From NCBI RefSeq assembly GCF_008831285.2, contig NC_045142.1, positions 11,670,716 through 11,734,715 of the forward strand: a stretch of 64,000 bases of DNA, in the 5' to 3' direction. Under the pieces are notes generated by a model. It did no database searches, was not told the origin of the DNA, and saw only the letters and a program-made list of their open reading frames with translations. Position 1 is the stretch's first letter. Every line of letters starts with the position of its first letter. The translations under genes were made by a program, and so were the position numbers. Origin of the DNA: Nymphaea colorata (Eukaryota; Streptophyta; Magnoliopsida; Nymphaeales; Nymphaeaceae). Of the stretch, positions 1 to 13,768 are shown one piece after another.

Positions 1-3000
1 AGACTACTTAAAGTGTATTTTTTACTACAGAAATATCTTGTAGTATGTGGCATGTGGAAACCAGATGTGGCAGCTGCTCAATTTTCACTGAAAAAAAATG
101 CTACAATCTTTTTATGAAAAAAGTCATGAAGATTCTTGTCATCGTCTTGATGAATTTCATCACGAAATTTGATATAAGGTGCCTATCAAAAATTTTGGAT
201 AAGATGCCCTTAACTTAAGAAGCACTCAAGAGATGAGATTTGAATGATGTGTGACAATCTCATTATGAGCATGAAGGTTCAGCAAACCTATTACAGCAAA
301 AGGGAAGGTCTAGTGGGACTTGGTAACTGCTCAAGGATTTTGATGAAGTAACGTCCCCACCATCAAGTTAAAAATATCAATTAGATGCAACTGAAAAATA
401 TGATTGACTGGTTGACACGATCAATGTATGGACAACTAGATGCATCAGTATAATGGTCAGTTTTAGGAGGTATGTGTGAGACAAAAGAAATGACAACAAA
501 AAACATGCAATACTAGAAAAGTGCAAGAACATGATGAAAATAGTTAACTAAATGTATGTCTACTTAAGGTGTATTTTTTACTATAGAAATATCATGTCGT
601 TCCCAGAATTTGGAGACCAGATGGGGGGGGGGGGCTGCTCAATTTTCACTGATAAAAAGTGCTACAATCTTTTTATGAAAAGTTCATGAAGATGCATGTC
701 ATCATCTTGATGAATTTCATCTCAATATTTGACATAAGGTGCCTATCAAGAATTTTGGATATGATGTCCTTAAATTAAGGAGCTGTCAAGGGACGAGATG
801 TGAATGATATATGATCGTCTGCGAAGGATACGATGAACCCTGTTACAATAAGGGGAAGCAGTCCCGTGAGATCTAGGAACTACTTAAGGATCTTAATGAA
901 GCAAAGTCCCCTCCATCAAGTTCAAAATGTCAATTAAATGAAATTGAAATAAATGGCTAACAGGTTGACATGATCAATGCATGTCTAACTAGATGCATCA
1001 ATATAATAGTAAGTTTTAGGAGGTTATGTGTGAGATAAAAGGAATTACAACGAAAAGCAAGTAATACTAGAAAAGTGCGAGGACATTATCATAATAGTTA
1101 ACTAAATATACGACTACTTAAGGTGTGTTTTTTACTACAAAAGTATCATGTCGTCCCCGACATTTGGAGACCAAATGGAGGAGCTATTTGTTTTCACTGA
1201 TAAAAGGTGTTGTAATCTTTTTATGAAAAAGGTCATGAAGATTCTTATTGTCATCTTGGTCAATTTCATATTGAAATTTAATATAAGGTGCCTATCAAGA
1301 ATTTCACATGCTTTGCGAGTGATTGCACAAAGAACTGGCAAATATGATTCTCTTAATTTAAGAAGTACTCAAGGGATGAGATTTGAATGATGTGTGATTG
1401 TCTCATTATGAGTGTGAAAGATACGATGAACCCTGTTATAATAAGAAGAGTAGTAGTCCCATGAGATCTCAGAACTACTCAAGGATATTGATGAAGCAAC
1501 GTTCTCACCATCAAGTTAAAATAATTAATTAGAAGCAACTGAAATAAATGGCTGACTGGTTGACACAACCAAGGGATGGCAAACTAAATGCATTGACACA
1601 ATGGTCAATTTTAGGAGGTTATGTGTGAGATAAAAGGAAGGACAACAAAAATCATGCAATACTAGAAAAGTTCAAAAACATGAATAAATAAACTAAATGT
1701 TCGACTACTTAAGGAGTATTTTTCACTATATAAATATCATGTCGTCCATGACATTTGGAGACTAGATGGAGGAGATGCTCAGTTTTCACTAATGAAAAGT
1801 TCTACAACCTTTTTTATGAAAAGGGTCATGATGATTCTTGTCGCATCCAATGAATCTTATCTTGAAATTTGATATAAGGTGCATATCAAGAATTTGGGAT
1901 ATGATGCCCTTAACTTGAGGAGTGCTCAAGGGATGAAATGTGAATGATGTCTGATCGTCTCTTTATAAGCACGAAAGATAGGACAACCCTCATTACAACA
2001 AGAGGGGAAGCAGTCCCATGAGACATGGGAACTGCTCAAAGATCTTGATGAAGCAACATCCCCACCATTAAGTTCAAAAATTCAATTAGATACATTTGAA
2101 ATAAATCTAGATCCATCTGTATAATGATTAGTTTTAGGAGGTTATATGTGAGACAAAAGGAGTGACAATGAAAATCATGCAATACTAGAAAAGTGCGAGA
2201 ACATGATGAGTATAATTAACTAAATGTTCAACTACTGAAGGTGTATTTTTCACTATAGAAATATCATGTCCTCCCTGGAAGTGGGAGACCAAATGGAGGA
2301 GTAGCTCATTTTTCATTAGTGATAAGTGATACATTCTTTTTATGAAAATGGTTGTGAAGATTCTTGTCATCTTGATGCATCTCAAAATTTGACATAAGGT
2401 GCCTATCAAGAATATTGGATAAGATGCCCAAAGATGAGATATGAATGATGTATGATCGTCTCATTATGAGCATGAAAAATACGATCAACCCTATTACAAC
2501 AAGAGGAGAATCAATCCCGTGAGACCTGGGAATGACTCAAGGATCTTGATGAAGCAACATCCCAACCATCAAGTTAAAAGTGTTAATTAGATGCAATTGA
2601 AATAAATAGTTGACTGGTTGACATTACCAATGCATGGCCAATTAGATGCATTAGTATAATGATCAGTTTTAGGTGGTTATGTGTGAGACAAAAAAATGAC
2701 AACGAAAAACATGCAATACTAGAAAAGTGCAAGAACATGATGAGAAAAGTTAAGTAAATGTTCGACTGCTTAAGATGTATTTTTCACTATAGAAATAATA
2801 TGTCGTCCTAGGCATTTGGAGACCAGATGGGGGAGCTGCTCAGTTTTCACTGATGAAAAGTGCTATAATTTTTATTGAAAAAAGTGATGAAGATTCCTAT
2901 CGTCATTTTGATGAATCTCATCTCAAAAATTGATATAAGGTGCCTATCAAGAATTTTAGATATGATGCCCTTAACTTAAGTAGTACTTAAAGTATGATAT

Positions 3001-5057
3001 GTGAATGATGTATGATTGTCTCATTATGAGCGCAAAAGATATGACGAACATGGTTACAACAAGAAGAGTAGCAGTCGCGTGAGACCTAGGAACTGCAGAA
3101 GCATCTTGATTAAGCAATGTTCCCATGATCCAATTAAAATTGTCAACTAGTTGCAATTGAAATAAATGACTGACTGGTTGACAGGACCAATGCATTGCCA
3201 ACTAGATGCACCAGTATAATGGCAAGTTTTAGGAGGTTATGTGTGAGACAAAATGAGTGTCAATGAAAAGCATGCAATACTAGAAAATTTTCTTTCAAAA
3301 ACATGATGAGAATAGTTAACTAAATGTTCAACTACTTAAGACCAGACTGAGGAGCTGTGTACTTTTCAATCATGAAAAGTTTTACAATCTTTTTATCAAA
3401 AATGTCATGAAGATTCTTGTCGTCATCTTGATGAATCTCATCTCGAAATTTGATATAAGGTGCCTATCAAAAATTTTGGTTATGATGCCCTAAACTTAAG
3501 GATCTCTCAAAGGATAAGATGTGAATAATGTGTGATCATCTCATTATTAACATGGAAGATACGACGACCCCATTACAATAAGAGGGAAAGCAGTCCTGTG
3601 AGACCTGGGAATTTCTCAAGGATCTTGATGAAGCAACAATTTCTACTATCAAGTTAAAAATGTCAGTTAGATGGATTTGAAATACTAGAATGGTCACTTT
3701 TAGGAGGGTATGTGTGAGACAAAAGGAATGGCAACGAAAAACATGCAATACTAAAAAAGTGTGAGAGCATGATGATAATAGTTAATTGTATGTTTGACTA
3801 CCTAAGGTGTAATTTTTTACTATAGAAATTTCATGTCATCCATGGCATTTGGAAACCAAATGAGGGAGTTGCTCAGTTTTCACTGATAAAAAGTGCTATA
3901 ATCTTTTTATGAAAAAAGTCATGATGATTCATGTCGTCATCCTTATGAATTTCATCTTCAAATTTGATATAAGGTACCTATCAAAAATTTTGGATATGAT
4001 GCCCTTAACTTGAGGAGCGCTCAAGGGATGAGTTGTAAATGACATGTGATCATCTCCTTATGAGCGCGAAAGATACGATGAACACCATTACAACAATAGG
4101 AAAAGTAGTCATGTGAGACCTGGGAACAACACAAAGATCTTGATAAAGCAACGTCCCCACCATCAAATTAAAATTTTCAATTAGATACATTTAAAATAAA
4201 TGATTGACCGGTTGACATGACTAATGCATAGCCAACTAAATGCATTGGTGTAATGGTCAGTTTTACGAGTTTAAGTGTAAGACAAAAAGAAGGAGAATTA
4301 AAAGTATGCAATACTATTAGGTGCGAGGATATGATGATAGTAGTTAATAAATGTTCAATTAGTTAAGGCAATTTTTTTTACTGTAGAAACATCAAGTCGT
4401 CCACAACATTTGCAAACTAGATGGGGGAGCTGCTCCGTTTTCACTTGTGAAAAGTGCAATAATCTTTTTATGGAAAAGGTCATGAAGCTTCTTGGTGTCT
4501 TCTTGATGAATCTCATCCTGAAATTTAATATAAGGTGCCTATCAAGAATTTTAGATATGATGCCCTTAACTTAAGGAGCGCTCAAGGGATGATATGTGAA
4601 TTATGTGTGATCGTCTCATTATGAGAATAAAAGATATGATGAACCTCATTACCACAAGAGAGGAAACAGTCCCGCGAGACCTGGGAATTGCTCAAGGATC
4701 ATGATAAAGCAATGACCCCACCATCAAGTTAAAAATGTCCATTAGATGCATTTGAAATAAATGGCTGACTGGTTGACACAACTAAAACATGGCCAACTAG
4801 ATTTATTGGTATAATGGTCAGTTTTAGGAGGTTGTGCGCAAGACAAAAGGAATGACAACAAAAAGCATGTAATACAAGAAAAGTACAAGAACATGATGCA
4901 AATAGTTAACTACATGTTTGACTGCTTAAGGTGTACTGTTTTAGTCTAGATATATCCTGTTGTCTACAACATTTAGAGTCCAGATGGGGAAGGTTCTTAA
5001 TTTTCACTGATGAAAAGTGTTACAATCTTTTTATGAAAAAGGTCATGAAGATTCTTG
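1..5057. repeat. Tandem array of a diverged ~550 bp unit
   Basis: The same ~550 bp text recurs head to tail. Units begin near 1, 559, 1112, 1703, 2230, 2764, 3330, 3795, 4351 and 4918. Each opens with a version of GACTACTTAAGGTGTATTTT, then a stretch ending in TTTTTATGAAAAAGGTCATG, then AAGGTGCCTATCAAGAATTT, and later GGTTATGTGTGAGACAAAAG. Spacing runs from about 465 to 591 bp. The unit at 3330 lacks about 50 bp near its start, and the last unit stops at about 5057. The first unit starts at the window edge, so the array probably continues to the left. No reading frame is conserved between units; the short ORFs differ from unit to unit. It is satellite-like, with no coding role visible. Confidence 0.9.
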
Positions 5058-8000
5058 AAACTAGACCTATTTTATAAAAATACCATTTTACCCATCAAGA
5101 TATGCATTTTAAGTTCTTCTAAAAAAAGATTAGTGGGACCCCATGGGAGTTGAAAGCCACCTTCATGAGCCCAAAATGGGCCAATCAAGGGGGCATTTTG
5201 CTCCCTTTCAAGCTGCCTGGCCCACTGGCAAGTACCCTAGCCGGACAGCGCACAGTCAGGCCTACCAAGCACTACCATGGCACGCACGACCAAGAGAATG
5301 ACCTAGTGCTGCACTGTCATGCCTGCCACATAGCACGTTGTGAGACAGAGCCTACACCCTGCACATGCCCTGTTTTGGTTAAAATTTACCCCTTTGAGGG
5401 CAATTTTGGGTCTGTTGGGTGGGCTAGTCTGCCAACAACCCCAAATAGTGCTTTCAAGGCTAAGGATCAATCCCATTTGGTCAAGGCTTATTTTTTCTAA
5501 AAAAATTAAAAATAATTCAAAAATACTGAGAATTCGTATGAAAGGTTTGTAGACAACCATCTTCAATCTCTTGAGCTGTTACATGTCACTTGTTGTAGTC
5601 AAGCCACTTTTCTTTGATAAATTTGAGGTCCAAGAAGCTTGTCATTTTTCCAAGATGTCAGAGTAGCTTCACATGCCACCGAAAAGGAAATTTTTGATGC
5701 ATGGAAGAGTTGGTTGCAGGATTTTGGACTAGCTTCACAAGCCATAGAAATGGAGTATGGTGGTAACATTTCCTATCTGTTATATTATGTAATATACATG
5801 TAAATCATCATAAATTCAAATGTTTGTGTATATATATCGGTACATGAACTTGTATTCGATTTATTGGTGCAGCAACATGCACCAGCATTTTTTTCTCTCC
5901 ATCTCTTCTAACATCATTTCTCTAACTATTGAAACCTCCATCTTTGTGACATATGAACTCAATGAGAGCATGAGATTTAAATCCAAAGGATTGAATGCAC
6001 AAAGAATATATGTAGAAGCTCAACCATTATGACATTTTGTTGAAGAAAGGATGAACTATAGCCTTCACACCATCCTCTGCGTAGTGTAAGAGAAACTTGG
6101 TATCAATCTGACTGGATGCATTTGCATCTACTAAAAGAATGTCAAAGCAAATAAAGACATTTAGTTCATGCTCCTGAGTTCATCATAGGAACAACATTAT
6201 ATTGAAGTTGTGGTTGTCTTTATATGCACATACCTCCCAAGTTGAACTGTCTGTTAATAAGAGAATATTTATGCCTTAACCATTTTAAACAACATCTAAA
6301 GTACAAGACAATAAAATAAAATTCAATGAAAGATAAAACAATTCAAAAGCAATGTGTTGTAATACATAATAGATAAACACATCAAGCACGAATTAGAATT
6401 ATCATGAGGAGAACAACCCACAAAATCATTTGCAAAGTTTTCAATCAACTCACAATCAGAATGAATAACATTATGAACCTAAATGGCCCACAAGCTGATG
6501 CCTCTTAGGATAAAAAAGCAACGTAAACATACACCATTAGCTGGTTGATTTTATTAAAAGAGTAGTTATTTTTTGAAAAAAGTCCTTGATTTCTCTAACA
6601 AATCAGTGTACAAAATTTGGACATTGGCATGCAAAACATCCAAAAACAAAATTCAATATAATGCTAGCAGCCTAGTAACAAATCATAATCATCTTGCTAC
6701 ATATTTTTTGGCTTCACATAATATTTATAGGTGCTTATGGTGGTTAGATTTTTGCAGAAAATTTGGACATTGGCATGCAAAAGCAACTTCCAAATCAGAA
6801 CTCCATATGAGATAGCAATTTAAATAATAATAATAGCGCTCTTTGCACTTCAAATTTATTTTTTCAGCAATTAACTTTGACAATTTTTCAAGATTCTCAT
6901 TACGAACTCATAAGTCACTGTGACTTGTATATGAATGGAGTGGTTGTTGTCATTGTTCAATAGAGAACCAGGAACTATGTTCAACATTGACAAACAGCAC
7001 AAACTTTTCTATGATAACGGACAACAAAGCTTCTCCATTCATCAAGGAACTGAAAAGGCTATCATAGTTTTTATAATGGATCACCAAATGTAAAGTTGAA
7101 AGATTGCAAAAAGCAAGATCAAAATGACCTTTTTTTCCATTATAATCTTACATTTCAAATTGCATTTCATACTTGAATTTCTTTTATCATTCTCTTGCAC
7201 AAATCAAGTTTGATTCAAAATGATGTAAAACTTTAAGTTCATCCATTTTGTTATTGGTTATTCAACTTCTTCAATAAATAGGCAAGCACCTATATAAAGT
7301 GACCAGTAGATGTTAAGATAACTTTAAATCTTACAAATGGGTTTTGGACTTGGTGGCTGAAAAAACATTATGCATCATTGGAATATCTATGCTCATTGTG
7401 TATTAACTATTGCATGAAGGAATCAATCCTTGGATATTGTTTTCTAAACATATTTTGAAGCTATCAAGGGAAAATGTGCAAGAAGTATGTAGGAATAATA
7501 GATTTCCTCAACAGAAATAAAATGGATTACTTGCAGCCGTTGCAACAATATGATCACTTACTACAGTCCACTGCAACAGTATGTTTCAAGTTACAGTTTA
7601 TTTTATGCTTTATCAAGGAAACTCAAAGTTCTTGCTTCTGATGTGAGTGTTAACTTTAACTCAAGCCTCTTCTAATATATTGACATGCATTTCAATAATT
7701 ATAAATAAAATTTACATAGGACAAAGCAAAAAAGCAATTATGGAATGATGCCCTTACTTGCAACACTATAAACCATGTGACTAACTCAAACAAAGCTTGT
7801 AGAGTATTAGAAAATTCTACAGCATTTGTCCAAGAGGAAATAATGTAGGGCCAGTAAGGTAGAAATTTGCATACATTAACCTAATAAAATCATGAATAAC
7901 ATATATAAGTCTTGTGAAATGAGTTTCATGAATAGATGATAGATCGGCTCTCAATTCCTTTACGTTTAATTTTTCCATGGTATACCAATATCATTGGCAT

Positions 8001-8243
8001 AGCTGGGTTTTTCCTAGAACAAGGTTCAAATCCTTGGATATGTGAGGCAATAAGATATTAAAACATAATAAAAACATAAGCTCTTCAAACTCTTTCAAGA
8101 AATAGATTGCCATCAAAAACTACGTTCTAGAACTCTTTTTTTTTTTTAATTTTAAAGGCAAAGAGAGTAAACAAAAAAAAATACATCATACATGGGGCAT
8201 CAAATGTCTTTAGATCATTCATGCAAACAACAAATGAAAAGGA
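5058..8243. other. No recognisable gene; AT-rich intergenic DNA
   Basis: A GC-richer block at about 5110-5480 carries a 116-codon open frame, but it shows no domain and looks like a piece of an unidentified repeat. The rest is AT-rich and every frame is broken. A short phrase (AATTTGGACATTGGCATGCA) occurs twice, near 6616 and 6760. Confidence 0.6.
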
Positions 8244-8248
8244 CTACA

Positions 8249-10765
8249 TGGTGGTAACCTAGACCCGGCTAGCGATTTCTACGCCCGAGAATAGATCCCA
8301 AGTCCAGGATCAACTCGTGGGAGCCTAAAGTCCAAACTTAAGCAAATTATATATACAAAACCTTTCCCGCCCGACAGCAACCCTGGCTTAATAGTACCCT
8401 GGGTATAAGATACAAATATGTTTTCCCTGACCCAAGTCTTCAATCCTATTACAAAACTGAGGGGATTAAGGCTTGTACAAACACGTGCGATACAGATTTA
8501 ACTCTTACAACTCACTCATCATTTATTCACAAACCATTCATACAATCCCTAAGAATGGCCAAACCATGCCCTTTCCCTTTGGTGGTCTAGCTACTCGCAC
8601 CCGTATCCTTGGCAAGGTGCCTTGGAGGGACCACCGACAGTAGCAAATGGCTAGAGTCTGGCTTAGAAAGCAAATGCACCCGATAACACCCTTCTATAGG
8701 ATGTTTAGAAGTTACCTAGCCAATGAGAGATCGGCTTAAAGAGCAATAGGATCCGAGAGAAAACCAGTGGCTCAGCCACTCTCGGATATCACAGCAAGGA
8801 GGTGGAGTGGAGGCTAGACCCACCTGGTCTAGGACGCCTGGTCTTCTAGTAAGATCTGGCCGAGAGTGATTGAGGATCTCGGCAACAGAAGTGGATGGTA
8901 TATGGCTTGGGTAATGATGGAGTAGGGAGGTATTAAAATGGTCTAATGATGAAGGGGAGAGGTGGCAAGCTAGGAGTTAATCTCTTGACATCATGGGTTG
9001 GCTTTAGGGACGATTACAAGAAGAAAGGGAGGCCAACGGGTAGAGGAGGTGAAAGATGTGAGTGAAGGGGGTGAACCATTGTGGCTGGGGTGTAATGATG
9101 AAGAGGACACTTGGCAAGGGATGAAATTAACTTACCTTTATGCGTGGCCAAGTGTGGAGCTCTTTAAAATGAGAAGCATTATGTAACCCTTGAACTAATG
9201 AAGGGAAGCTGAAGGGAAAGAAGAGGAGTGAGTGCCCACGGGTTTGGACTCTTTAGCGCTATCCCCTTGAGTTTACCAAACCACCCTTTTCAAATAAGCC
9301 AATAATCAATTAGTCAATTAATGACCGTGCGCAAACTTGGAATTGGCGGAAAAGATTGGACGCTGATCGGGTTTCGCTGAAGTTAGTGCAGCGTTGAGTA
9401 TTTCCGGTGGGATAAATGGATTTCCGATCGTTGGCTAGAACTCACTCAGTTCTCATCCGAATTGGTTGAAACTTGGACAAATTGTAGCTATGATCTGGGT
9501 GATCCTAACTGAGCCAACGAGAGAGTGAAAACTGCCTTGACCTTGCTCAGAATTGATCTGAAACTTCCTCCCAATTTGCTGTTCTATTCCTGCTATTCTG
9601 TGTATGATATTGCGCACGCTCCTTCCTCGGCAGCTCAAGTACGATGCTGGATTGATTGCTGCTGCCATGGACGAGTTTCCAAGGGGATTAGATGGTCAAT
9701 TTCGCTGAAATCCTATTGGCCGTCTACCAACGGAATTTCGACGAGCTCTCTCGATTTCTCACCTTTAAAATCAGTCCTCTAAGAGCTAGCATCGATCCTC
9801 CTTTCTGGCGCTCTTTCTCTCTGTTTTTAGTAGAGATCAAGAGGCCTACTAGGGACGATTTCAACTAGTCCTCTGCTCCGCTCAAGTAGGGAAGGAGCCG
9901 GGAGATTAACGGCACCTACCTCTTCTCTTGCAGCCGGAGTCATGTGCTTGGGTACTAGGCGAATGGAGCCACGAGTTGCCCTCCTCCAAGCCTTCCCGAT
10001 TATCATGTCCAGCCTCTAACTCCTTCCGGGGATGAAGAAGTTGCACCGTGAGAAGATGGGAATTCAATCGGGGAATTTATGCGTAGGAAGAAGGTGCTCC
10101 AAGAGGATTTCCGATGGCCTCAAGGAACGTCTTCAAACCTGTTTTGCTTCAACCAGAGCCATGGGTTGGAGCATTGGGATTCCAGTCACCGGCGGTAAGA
10201 GGATGAGAGGAAGAGAGAGGCGAGAGCCAATTTCACACAAAAACTTCAATTTTGATTCATAGATTGCATGATGAAAAAAGACTTACAAAAGAGTTTAAGT
10301 CCTTGAAATAAAACCGGTTCTTAACATGTGAACCGAGACACTTGCTGAAATGAAACGACTCTATTATAAAGCAAAAGCATAAAAGGAGACCGAGACTAGA
10401 CGTCTCGAATGTTTAGTGAGTTTGGCCTCTCCCACACGGGTTCAGCCATATAACTTGCCTAAGTTCGGCCTTAGGCTTGCCACACATGGACTAGGTCAGG
10501 ACTAGACTCAAGGTTCGAACTCGCTATAACCGGATCTAGGTCTAGTTCCCATGCCTGCTCCACCTTGAAGTCTTCAGCCCGCTGCCCGCGCAACGCTGAT
10601 GATGCTCCGCCCACACCGCCCGCTGCATCAACTTCAAGTTCTATGTTAGCTTCCCTTAGCTCATCTATGCTTTTCATCATTCTGGCCGATGGCCCTTGAC
10701 TCTCTTGGCCTTGCTTGGTTGTGCTGGCCCTGGTTCTCGGCCTCCTGGTGGGAAGGTCTGCATCA
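8249..10765 (-). repeat. 3' LTR of the Ty3/Gypsy element
   Basis: About 2.5 kb, nearly the same as 16359-18830. On the plus strand it starts TGGTGGTAACC and ends CTGCATCA, so it has TG...CA ends. It holds about 75 bp (around 9885-9965) that the other LTR lacks, and lacks about 30 bp present there near 17730-17765. Short open frames inside it occur in both LTRs and are not genes. Confidence 0.92.
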
Positions 10766-10780
10766 GATCCTCCCTCCTTA
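10766..10780 (-). other. Polypurine tract
   Basis: On the minus strand the run TAAGGAGGGAGGATC directly precedes the 3' LTR. It overlaps the stop codon (TAA, 10778-10780) that ends the integrase frame. This is the usual place for plus-strand DNA priming in LTR retrotransposons. Confidence 0.8.
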
Positions 10781-12244
10781 CCTTGAGCTTGCCCCCAAGC
10801 TCATGTAGTGAAAACAATTAACTATCTGCTCAAATTCTTCCCACGAAGTGCCATTGTCTGGTCCTTCCCATTCAACCATAACTTCATGACATAGTCTACC
10901 ATTCTGATAAACATGTCTATGTTTAAGAATTCGGTATGGTGTTGGTTGTTGTTGGCTCGAAATTTGTTCAATGTGCCTTGGCACTTCTCCAACGTGTGGT
11001 TTCAGCCGAGAAACATGAAAGACTAGATGGACTAAGGCCGTTTGTGGGAGGCCTAATCTGTAAGCTGCTTTCCCAATCTTTTGTAGCACTGGGAATGGCC
11101 CAAAAAAGCTTGGTAAAAGCTTAGAGTAAGGCTGCCCTAAGAGAGACTTTTGCCTCATTGGTAATCTTTTAAGCCATACGTAGTTTCCTACCATAAATTC
11201 ACGATCCTTCCTACCCTTGTCATATGTCTGTTTCATTGGATTTTGGGCTTTGATGATATTCTTCTTCAGTGACGCTAGCACCTCTTCCCTTGTGCATAGC
11301 TCACAATCAACCTTATCTTCTTTTGCCATGCCTTCTTCATATTTTGGAATTGTTGGGGGGGGGGGGATTCCGTAGAGAGCTTCGTACGGAGTGCTCTGAG
11401 TAGACGAGTGCCAACTCGTATTGTAGGACCATTCGGCCCATGACAGATACTTTACCCAAGAGTTGGGTATTTCTCCTGCAAAGCAACAGAGATATGTTTC
11501 TAAAGAACGGTTGACCACTTCACTTTGCCCATCGGTCTGAGGATGGTGGGCAGTACTAAATTGCATTGTTGTCCCCATCTGCTTCATATATTCTCTCCAA
11601 AATTCACTCATGAAGATTGAATCTCTATTGCAGACTATTGTCTGAGACATGCCATGTAGTTTCCCTGCGTGATCTTGGTACTTAGTAGCCACCATCTATC
11701 CATGATATTTCTTAGGTAAGGGAACGAACTGGCTATACTTTGTTAACCTGTCGACCACCACGAGTATGGCTTCCTTGTTTTTTGATCGTGGAATGGCATC
11801 TATGAAATCCATGGTGACATCGATCCATGGCTTTTCCGGCACTGGTAAAAGATTTAGATGGCCCAGAGGCTTAATTCCCTCATACTTTTCACGTTGGCAA
11901 ATTTGACACTGTTTAACCTAATTCCTCACGTCTGCCTTCATTCCGGTCCACCAAAATTGAGCCTTCACTCGGCTGAGTGTTTTGACTACTCCTTCAGGGC
12001 CTGCTGATGGAGTGGAATGAAAATGTTGTAGTAATTCTTGCTTTAGGGCCGATTTAGGTGGAACCACCATGCGATTCTTTCTCATAAGTAATCTGCCTTT
12101 GGTGGTATAGTGGGGAATGGTCCCCCGTTTTTGAGTGATGGAGGCTTTGATGAGCCTCAACCCTTCGTCCTCTAGTTGCTCATTAGCTATTTGGTCCCAT
12201 AAATTGGTCCCTATGATTGAAAGCGTCAAGAATTGTTCACTCAA
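10778..12244 (-). pseudogene. Ty3 integrase with chromodomain-like C-terminus, broken
   Basis: Read on the minus strand from 12244 to 10778. The N-terminal part shows a damaged HHCC zinc-binding region: HFHSTPSAGPEG has proline where the second histidine is expected, followed later by VKQCQIC. The core includes VVVDRLTKY and HHPQTDGQSEVVNR, the latter with the expected third acidic residue. The motif usually written SDRD reads CNRD here, so a catalytic aspartate appears to be asparagine. The end (EVMVEWEGPDNGTSWEEFEQ) resembles a chromodomain, which in chromoviruses guides insertion to heterochromatin. TAG stops lie at 11918-11920 and 11696-11698; the natural stop is at 10778-10780. A run of about 13 C on the minus strand near 11357-11369 encodes a PPPP stretch in frame. 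The enzyme would join element DNA to the chromosome in an intact copy; this one is dead. Confidence 0.9.
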
Positions 12245-12304
12245 CCTTGATAGTGCATCTGCCGCAGTATTGTCTGGCCCTTTCTTATACTCGATTTCAA
12301 AATC

Positions 12305-12700
12305 TTATCCGAGGAGTTTGGCCAACCACCTTTGTTGTGTTGGTGTTGAAACTCGTTGTTTGAGCTTGTATTTAAGGTTGTTCTGATCTGTCTTCACAAT
12401 GAATCTTCGGCCTATGAGATAAGGCCTCCATTTCTCAACTGACAACACTATGGCAAGTTCTTTCTCATAAGTCGATAACGGTTTGGCTCGATTGGTGAGA
12501 GCCTTTGACATATATGCTACAGGGTGATTTTCTTGGTTGAGGACAGCTCCTATGCCAATGTCACAAGCATCCGTTTCAATAGTGAAAGGCTTGCTAAAAT
12601 TTGGCAAGGTGAGAATAGGTGCTGTCATGAATGCCGATTTCAATTTCTCAAATGCCTCTCTTGCTTTGTCTGACCAAGCGAATGCTCCTTTCTTAGTCAT
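12305..12700 (-). pseudogene. Ty3 RNase H domain, broken
   Basis: The frame shows the RNase H-like block FTIETDACDIGIGAVLNQ, then PVAYMSKAL, a glutamate in YEKELAIV, and IVKTDQNNLKYKL. These match the RT-linked RNase H of plant Ty3 elements, which removes the RNA template strand. It continues in the same frame as the reverse transcriptase, separated by the stop at 12743-12745. A TAA at 12305-12307 cuts it from the integrase. Confidence 0.88.
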
Positions 12701-12742
12701 TTGGGTTAATGGGGCAGCTATGAGCCCGTAGCCTTGAATGAA

Positions 12743-13756
12743 TCATCTATAGCCGGTTAACCCAAGAAATCCACGGAGGCTTTTCAAGTCTTTAGGCAAA
12801 GGCCAGTTGTTCATTGCCTCTAATTTTTCAGAGTCTGCTTTTACCCCTTCTTTGGATACTATGTGCCCAAGATCTCCGATTGAGGGTTGGCCAAAGCTGC
12901 ATTTTGACCTCTTAGCATAAAGACGATGTTCCCTCAAAATTTGTAAGGCCGTGGCCAAGTGGGCAGCATGTTGCTCTACTGACTGGCCATATACGAGAAT
13001 GTCATCAAAGAATACCAAGATGAAGTTTTTAAGATACCTCCTGAAAACATCATTCATGCACCTCTGGAATGTGGCGGGTGCATTGGTTAAGCCAAAAGGC
13101 ATCACCAAGAACTCATAGTGTCCATCATGAGTTCTAAAAGCTATTTTTGGAATGTCTTCATCATGCATTCTAATCTGGTGGTTGCCTGCCCATAGGTCTA
13201 TTTTGAAAAACACAGAGGCACCGGTTAACTCATCTAGAAGTTCATCGATTACCGGTATTGGATGTCGATCCTTCACGGTTGCCTCATTTAGTGCTCTATA
13301 GTCCACGCAGAAGCGCCATGTGTTATCTTTCTTTTTAACTAATAAGACTGGTGAGGAGAAAGGACTGCAGCTAGGGCGTATGATACCACCCTCTATCATT
13401 TCTTTAACCAATCTTTCAATTTTTGCTTTTTGGTGATGACCATAACGATATGGCCGAACGTTGACAGGTTCGGCGCCCTGATTCATGATGAGTCTATGGT
13501 CATAAGCTCGACGTGGAGGAAGACCCTTCGGTTCCTCAAAGAGATATGAAAACTGTTCAAGCACGTGTTGAACATCGGCTGGTATATTTTCTTCTTGCTC
13601 ATCTTTGGCTGGTATGTCCGTGGCCATAGTAACAACCCAAAATGTTGGTTGTTGGGCGACTAGTGCTTTAAGTGCTGCCTTTGGTTCAACGTTGGCATTT
13701 ACTGCCTTTAGGATGACGTTTTGGTCACCTCCCTCCTTGGCAAAAGACATACTCAT
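12743..13756 (-). pseudogene. Ty3 reverse transcriptase, broken
   Basis: A 337-codon frame with RT blocks in order: [62 protein letters not shown], and the catalytic FFDD in [11 protein letters not shown]. The usual DLRAGYHQIR block carries W and N substitutions. The frame ends at a TGA (12743-12745) after LTGYR, where relatives have a second arginine, so CGA to TGA by CpG decay is likely. It follows the protease frame after a TAG at 13769-13771. In an active element this enzyme copies the genomic RNA into cDNA. Confidence 0.92.
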
Positions 13757-13768
13757 GTCTTTGAAATT

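Noticed and set aside
1-5057. CRISPR-like or gene-family reading of the ~550 bp repeats
   Set aside because: Units are long and contiguous with no short repeat-spacer pattern and no conserved reading frame.
5150-5500. 116-codon open frame in a GC-richer block
   Set aside because: No domain or homology signal, no splice context, overlapped by another open frame on the other strand. It reflects base composition.
8249-8250. LTR boundary placed at GTGGTAACC (8251)
   Set aside because: The CTACA duplication and TG/CA ends fit 8249 better, although the 5' LTR has a mutated first dinucleotide.
8998-10262. Open frames inside the Ty3 LTRs (also 17108-18326)
   Set aside because: They occur in both LTRs and have no start context or family resemblance; LTR non-coding sequence.
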